64,000 bases of DNA from an uncultured Flavobacteriaceae bacterium (GTDB taxonomy: Bacteria > Bacteroidota > Bacteroidia > Flavobacteriales > Flavobacteriaceae). This document shows, piece after piece, positions 60,073-64,000 of this stretch (position 1 is the stretch's first letter; every line of letters starts with the position of its first letter). The notes below the pieces were generated by a model, which saw only the letters and a list, made by a program, of their open reading frames with translations, did not search any database and was not told the origin of the DNA. The stretch spans positions 2,658,308 to 2,722,307 of the forward strand of contig CANKZG010000001.1 in the NCBI GenBank assembly GCA_947488435.1, given 5' to 3'. The translations under genes were made by a program, and so were the position numbers.

Positions 60073-61605
60073 ATGAATAAGACATCAAATCAAATGCTTA
60101 TTATTTTTGGGGCCTCTGGGGATTTAACGGCGCGAAAATTAATTCCTGCACTATATAACTTATATCAGGAAGAACATCTGCCTGAAAATTTCATTGTTCT
60201 TGGAGCGAGTAGAAGTGATTTAACGGATAAAGAATTTAGAAATAAAGTTGTTCATGAAAGTAAGTACCTCAAAGAGAGATTAAAGGGGAAAGCAGAAGAT
60301 TTTGTTAACTTTTTTGCAGATCGACTCTTTTATGAAGATCTCGGAAAAGAGTATGACTCAAATTATGAAAGGCTAGGGAAACGAATCTCAGACCTAAACA
60401 CCAAGTTTCATACCGAAAACAATTACATTTTTTATTTGTCTACCCCTCCTCGAATTTATGAGGTTATTGCTAAAAACCTTTCTGCTCAAGGGTTAAATGA
60501 TGAAAGTGAAGGCAGTAAACGACTTATTGTAGAAAAACCATTTGGCTATAGCTTAGCTACAGCAAAAAGCTTAAATAAAGGTCTACAACAGTATTTTAAG
60601 GAATCTCAAATTTTTAGAATCGATCATTATCTGGGAAAAGAAACAGTTCAAAACCTTTTAGTGACTCGTTTTTCGAATAGTATTTTTGAACCGCTATGGA
60701 ATCGAAACTATATCCATCATGTAGAGATTACTAATGCAGAAAGTGTAGGGGTAGAAAAACGCGGAGGTTACTATGATAAATCTGGTGCTTTAAGAGATAT
60801 GTTCCAAAATCACTTATTACAAATTGTATCGCTTATTGTTATGGAACCACCTATTGGTGCAGCAGCAGAAGAAATTCGTAACGAGAAAGTAAAGGCTTTA
60901 AAGTCGTTACGCATTATGAATGACCCTGTTACCTTATCTAAAAATACGATTCGTGGACAATATGTTTCCTCAGTTATAAATGGAGAAAAGGTAAAGGGGT
61001 ATCGAGAGGAAGAAGGTGTTGATCCGGATTCTACAACGGAAACCTATGCCGCTATTAAGTTTTTTGTTGATAATTGGAGGTGGAAAGATGTCCCTTTTTA
61101 TGTACGGACCGCTAAGCGAATGCCAACCAAGGTTACCGAAGTAGTAATTCATTTTAAATCTCCCCATCACAATATTTTTAAAGATAACGATGTAGCCAAT
61201 AAGGACAATAAACTCATTATTCGCATTCAACCAGATGAAGGGATCTTGATAAAATTTGGCGTTAAAGTACCCGGACAAGGATTTAAAGTTGAACGTGCTA
61301 ATTTAGACTTTTACTACTCCAATTTGGTTGAAACTCATGTTATGGAAGCATATGAAAGATTGTTATTGGATGCAATGCAAGGCGATGCAACCTTATATGC
61401 CAGAGCTGATGAAGTGGAAGCTGCTTGGGAGTTTGTAGATCCTATTATAGATTATTGGAAAAATGGAAAAGAAGTAAGCACCTATGGTTATTCCGCAGGA
61501 GTGTGGGGCCCAAGTAATGCCGACGACCTTATTGATGGTCTTAGTATGTGGCGAAATCCTGGTGCTAATCTCGCCGATGACCCTGGCTTTTGTGTCATTT
61601 CTTAA
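60073..61605 (+). CDS. zwf: Glucose-6-phosphate 1-dehydrogenase
   Basis: A 510-residue enzyme that oxidises glucose 6-phosphate to 6-phosphogluconolactone with NADP. It opens with the nucleotide motif IIFGASGDLTARKLIPALYNL and has the active-site signature RIDHYLGKETVQNL (His catalytic, Lys binding) and NIFKDNDVANKDNKLIIRIQPDEGI. The start at 60073 gives the expected length. It is in one transcript with pgl (8-base gap to its ATG) and divergent from gnd. In the gap 59862-60072 a TAAATTTG box at 59908-59915 is the only -7-like match I found. Confidence 0.97.
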   Translation: MNKTSNQMLIIFGASGDLTARKLIPALYNLYQEEHLPENFIVLGASRSDLTDKEFRNKVVHESKYLKERLKGKAEDFVNFFADRLFYEDLGKEYDSNYERLGKRISDLNTKFHTENNYIFYLSTPPRIYEVIAKNLSAQGLNDESEGSKRLIVEKPFGYSLATAKSLNKGLQQYFKESQIFRIDHYLGKETVQNLLVTRFSNSIFEPLWNRNYIHHVEITNAESVGVEKRGGYYDKSGALRDMFQNHLLQIVSLIVMEPPIGAAAEEIRNEKVKALKSLRIMNDPVTLSKNTIRGQYVSSVINGEKVKGYREEEGVDPDSTTETYAAIKFFVDNWRWKDVPFYVRTAKRMPTKVTEVVIHFKSPHHNIFKDNDVANKDNKLIIRIQPDEGILIKFGVKVPGQGFKVERANLDFYYSNLVETHVMEAYERLLLDAMQGDATLYARADEVEAAWEFVDPIIDYWKNGKEVSTYGYSAGVWGPSNADDLIDGLSMWRNPGANLADDPGFCVIS

Positions 61606-61613
61606 TCACATTT

Positions 61614-62324
61614 ATGAATCTAAATATCCTTGCTACGAAACAAGAAGTAGCTACTGTTTTTTCTGAATACTTTGCGGAACTTGTAGCAACAAATGAAACG
61701 CTTCATATTGCGCTATCAGGAGGTAGTACACCAAAAATAGTTTTTGATCATTTAGCGGAGACTTATACTACTGCAATTGATTGGAGTAAAGTACATTTGT
61801 ACTGGGGTGATGAACGCTGTGTTCCTCCAGAAGATGATGAGAGCAATTATAAAATGACGGTTACTCATTTGCTTCAAAAAGTAAATATCCCTGAGGAGAA
61901 TATACATCGTATTTTAGGGGAAGAGAATCCCACGACAGAAGCTATTCGTTATGGAAAAGTTTTGGGAAGCCAATTGCCTTTAGTGGCTAACGTGCCACAA
62001 TTTGATTTGGTGATTTTGGGCATGGGAGATGACGGTCACACAGCGTCCATATTTCCACATGAAATTACTTTGTGGGACGCCGACGACAATTGCGTAGTAG
62101 CAACGCATCCAGATTCTGGTCAACAACGTGTGAGTATTACTGGAAAAGTCATCAATGCGGCAAAAGAAGTTGCTTTTTTAGTAACAGGAACAGGCAAGGC
62201 ACCTAAAGTAAAGGCAATTGTAGAATTAGGAAATGAAACCTATCCAGCAGCTTTAGTAGCTCCTATATCAGGTCAATTGCATTGGTTTTTAGATCGTGAC
62301 GCCGCTTCAGAGATTATTTCTTAA
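61614..62324 (+). CDS. pgl: 6-Phosphogluconolactonase
   Basis: A 236-residue lactonase of the DevB/Pgl type. ATG 61614 (MNLNILATKQ) is chosen because the upstream in-frame ATG at 61590 lies inside zwf. Motifs: LHIALSGGSTPKIVFDHLA, WSKVHLYWGDERCVPPEDDESN, VILGMGDDGHTASIFPHE, and VAFLVTGTGKAPKVKAI, typical of the sugar-phosphate isomerase/lactonase fold. It hydrolyses the product of Zwf. It overlaps the convergent thioesterase gene by 11 bases (62314-62324). Confidence 0.95.
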   Translation: MNLNILATKQEVATVFSEYFAELVATNETLHIALSGGSTPKIVFDHLAETYTTAIDWSKVHLYWGDERCVPPEDDESNYKMTVTHLLQKVNIPEENIHRILGEENPTTEAIRYGKVLGSQLPLVANVPQFDLVILGMGDDGHTASIFPHEITLWDADDNCVVATHPDSGQQRVSITGKVINAAKEVAFLVTGTGKAPKVKAIVELGNETYPAALVAPISGQLHWFLDRDAASEIIS

Positions 62325-62862
62325 GCGCTACTTTTACATTTTCAGGAACAATCGTTTCCAAGTAGGCCTCCATTTTAAATTTGGAAGCATCAAATTGAGA
62401 ATCTCGAATCAATGCTTCTATTTTACGTTGCTTACTTCTTGCAAAACGCCGTACCCCTATTTTATCCTTAATTAACAAACCTGGTACAGGAATATTTTTT
62501 CCATTCTCATCTTTTGCTACCATAGTAAAATAGGAAGAGTTGCAGTGTTTCCGTGATCCCGAAGTAACATTTTCCGATTCTACACGCACCCCAACTACCA
62601 TTGAAGTTTTTCCAGTATAATTAATTGATGCTTTAAGCGTCACCAATTCACCAACCTCGATGGGGTTTAAAAAATCCACACGATTAACCGAAGCTGTTAC
62701 ACAGTAACTCTGCGAATGTTTAGAAGCACAAGCAAAGGCAATCTGATCCATTAAGCTTAAAATATAACCTCCATGAATTTTTCCACTAAAATTGGAATGG
62801 GAGGGAAGCATTAACTCGGTAATTGCTACGCGTGATTGTTTTGCTGATTTAAACTTTTCCAT
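62314..62862 (-). CDS. Acyl-CoA thioesterase, hotdog fold (YciA-like)
   Basis: A 182-residue hotdog-fold protein. The HotDog motif is LPSHSNFSGKIHGGYILSLMDQIAFACASKH, followed by VDFLNPIEVGELVTLKASINYTGKTSMVVGVRVES and SSYFTMVAKDENGKNIPVP, as in the BFIT/YciA-type thioesterases that hydrolyse acyl-CoA. A helical C-terminal extension of about 45 residues (VRRFARSKQRKIEALIRDS) is longer than E. coli YciA. It overlaps the convergent pgl gene by 11 bases and follows rmuC in the same direction (50-base gap). Confidence 0.92.
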   Translation of the reverse strand: MEKFKSAKQSRVAITELMLPSHSNFSGKIHGGYILSLMDQIAFACASKHSQSYCVTASVNRVDFLNPIEVGELVTLKASINYTGKTSMVVGVRVESENVTSGSRKHCNSSYFTMVAKDENGKNIPVPGLLIKDKIGVRRFARSKQRKIEALIRDSQFDASKFKMEAYLETIVPENVKVALKK

Positions 62863-62912
62863 GGTATTAAGGTCGATTTAAAAACCTTTTGTTTACAAGA
62901 AATTGAACAGAT

Positions 62913-64000
62913 TTACGAATTTAATTGGTCTGGAGTTTCCTCAAAATCATCTTCCTGAGCTCTTTTTAAAATAGGGTCGGGAATCGCTTTTTTAGCTTTG
63001 GCTCCCATTTTCTTGAGTTTTTCAATGCTAATAACAATATTACCTCTTCCTTCTACCAATTTATTCATTGCCCCTCGATACTCAGATTTTGCCTCGTCCA
63101 TTTTTTTACCAACCTTAGTTAAATCAGCCACAAAACCTTCGAATTTATCATACAGTGCACCAGCTTGCCGCGCAATTTCAATGGCATTACGCTGTTGTTT
63201 TTCATTATTCCACATACTATCGATAGTTCGTAAAGTGGCCAATAAAGTTGCAGGAGTAACAATGACAATATTTTGTTCAAATGCTTTATTATATAAGGTC
63301 GGATCTGTATTTATTGCAATTGCAAAAGCAGGTTCGATAGGTACGAACATCAAAACAAAATCTGGACTTTCCATAGCGTATAAATCCTCATATTTCTTAG
63401 CTGAAAGCTGCTCCACATGTTTCCGTAAACTATTGATATGATCCTTTAAAAATTTCTCCTTAAGGTCTTCTGCACCATTTACATAACGCTCGTAATCTGT
63501 TAATGAAACTTTAGAATCGACAATCATTTTTTTACCATCAGGTAAATTGATGATAACATCGGGTAAAACCCGACTGCCATCTTCCTGAGTAAAACTCTGC
63601 TGTACAGTATATTCCCTATCTTTTTCTAAACCGGATTTTTCTAAAACACGTTCCAATACCAATTCCCCCCAATTTCCTTGCATTTTACTATCTCCTTTTA
63701 AGGCTTTGGTAAGGTTTTCGGCTTCCTGAGTAATTTTTAAATTCTGATTTTGAAGGTGTAAAAGTTGCTCTTTTAGCGCCGCATGCATACCTACACTTTC
63801 TTTCTGTGATTTTTCAACCTTATCTTCAAAAGTTTTTATTTTTTCTTGAAGCGGCGACAAGATGGTTTTAATGTTTTCCTTATTTTGCTCCGTAAACTTG
63901 GTGCTTTTTTCTTCTAATATCTTATTTGCTAAGTTTTCAAATTCCTTTGTAAACTTCTGTTGTAGTTGTTCAACTTCTTCCTTTTGTTCCCTGTTTTTTA
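62913..64000 (-). CDS. rmuC: DNA recombination protein RmuC (5' part beyond the window)
   Basis: The frame is open from 62913 to the end of the window; no start lies inside. The TTG at 63858-63860 is internal, because similar coiled-coil sequence (EEKSTKFTEQNKENIKTILSP) continues upstream through 63998. The visible part has a long N-terminal coiled coil (LQNQNLKITQEAENLTKALK) and then the RmuC core: MQGNWGELVLERVLEKSGL, GSRVLPDVIINLPDGKKMIVDSKVSLTDYERYV and FVPIEPAFAIAINTDPTLYNKAFEQNIVIVTPATLLATLRTI. RmuC limits inversions and is a predicted nuclease-related protein of the PD-(D/E)xK type. Its gene is followed by the thioesterase gene. Confidence 0.95.
   Translation of the reverse strand, partial: KNREQKEEVEQLQQKFTKEFENLANKILEEKSTKFTEQNKENIKTILSPLQEKIKTFEDKVEKSQKESVGMHAALKEQLLHLQNQNLKITQEAENLTKALKGDSKMQGNWGELVLERVLEKSGLEKDREYTVQQSFTQEDGSRVLPDVIINLPDGKKMIVDSKVSLTDYERYVNGAEDLKEKFLKDHINSLRKHVEQLSAKKYEDLYAMESPDFVLMFVPIEPAFAIAINTDPTLYNKAFEQNIVIVTPATLLATLRTIDSMWNNEKQQRNAIEIARQAGALYDKFEGFVADLTKVGKKMDEAKSEYRGAMNKLVEGRGNIVISIEKLKKMGAKAKKAIPDPILKRAQEDDFEETPDQLNS

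Noticed and set aside
62998-63441. 147-codon + strand frame antisense to rmuC
   Set aside because: Shadow of the conserved RmuC core; no domain or start context of its own.
1-64000. Search for mobile elements, CRISPR arrays, rRNA and tRNA genes
   Set aside because: No transposase-like protein, no regularly spaced repeats and no recognisable cloverleaf or rRNA sequence was seen. A tRNAscan or Infernal run was not possible here and would settle small RNAs.

Overview
The window is an AT-rich stretch of bacterial chromosome that looks like a member of the Bacteroidota, most probably a Flavobacteriaceae species. The signs are promoters of the Bacteroidota type (TTG, 19 bases, TAnnTTTG, clearest before the L31 and L34 genes), few Shine-Dalgarno sites, many short lipoproteins, a stand-alone GlmU-like nucleotidyltransferase, DUF4199 and DUF6263 proteins, an ECF sigma/anti-sigma/LTXXQ-type cluster, and a CarB without the usual C-terminal regulatory domain. 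The species cannot be named from this window. I see no rRNA, tRNA, CRISPR array, insertion sequence or prophage.

Layout. Bases 2-472 hold the 3' end of a secreted protein gene. From 475 to 18323 seventeen genes run leftward with gaps of at most 73 bases and several stop/start overlaps: trehalose-6-phosphate synthase/phosphatase, a propeller plus twin NTF2-like protein, a GH20 hexosaminidase, a small lipoprotein, DUF1684, an MFS transporter, a TMEM175-like channel, M28 and M1 peptidases, an arginase-family enzyme, a TraB/ChaN-like lipoprotein, a SIMPL-domain protein, a nitrilase, a zinc alcohol dehydrogenase, a TPR lipoprotein, a cupin and a YdeI-like protein. A GH15 trehalase/glucoamylase-like gene diverges from the trehalose synthesis gene. 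After a PLP decarboxylase, bases 21740-29715 carry a fatty-acid beta-oxidation locus (marR-fadN-fadA-fadE, with fadD upstream). A 30-base perfect palindrome sits at the marR promoter, and a terminator closes the operon.

From 29919 to 45762 come a putative metalloprotease, purL, an exported M20 amidohydrolase, an RsmB-like rRNA methyltransferase, a beta-propeller lipoprotein, a small repeat protein, an ECF sigma operon and an envelope group (ABC exporter, phosphosugar mutase, glycosyltransferase, DUF4199). From 46058 to 56045 lie mostly housekeeping genes: L31 type B, GlmU-like, mtaB, a small GNAT protein, an alpha/beta hydrolase, a lytic transglycosylase, L34 and carB. The last part has a beta-helix protein, a DoxX-like protein divergent from an orphan ECF sigma factor, the oxidative pentose phosphate genes (gnd divergent from zwf-pgl), a thioesterase and the 3' part of rmuC, which runs off the window.

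Functional themes are trehalose turnover, fatty-acid degradation under a MarR repressor, NADPH supply, peptide/amino-sugar scavenging by secreted hydrolases, and two ECF sigma circuits. No clearly new multi-gene system stands out. The observations most worth a second look are the MarR palindrome, the doubled PEGYF motif in the sigma-linked membrane protein, a terminator encoded inside the neighbouring gene, an arginase-family enzyme with Cys at a metal-ligand position, and the propeller/twin NTF2 fusion.
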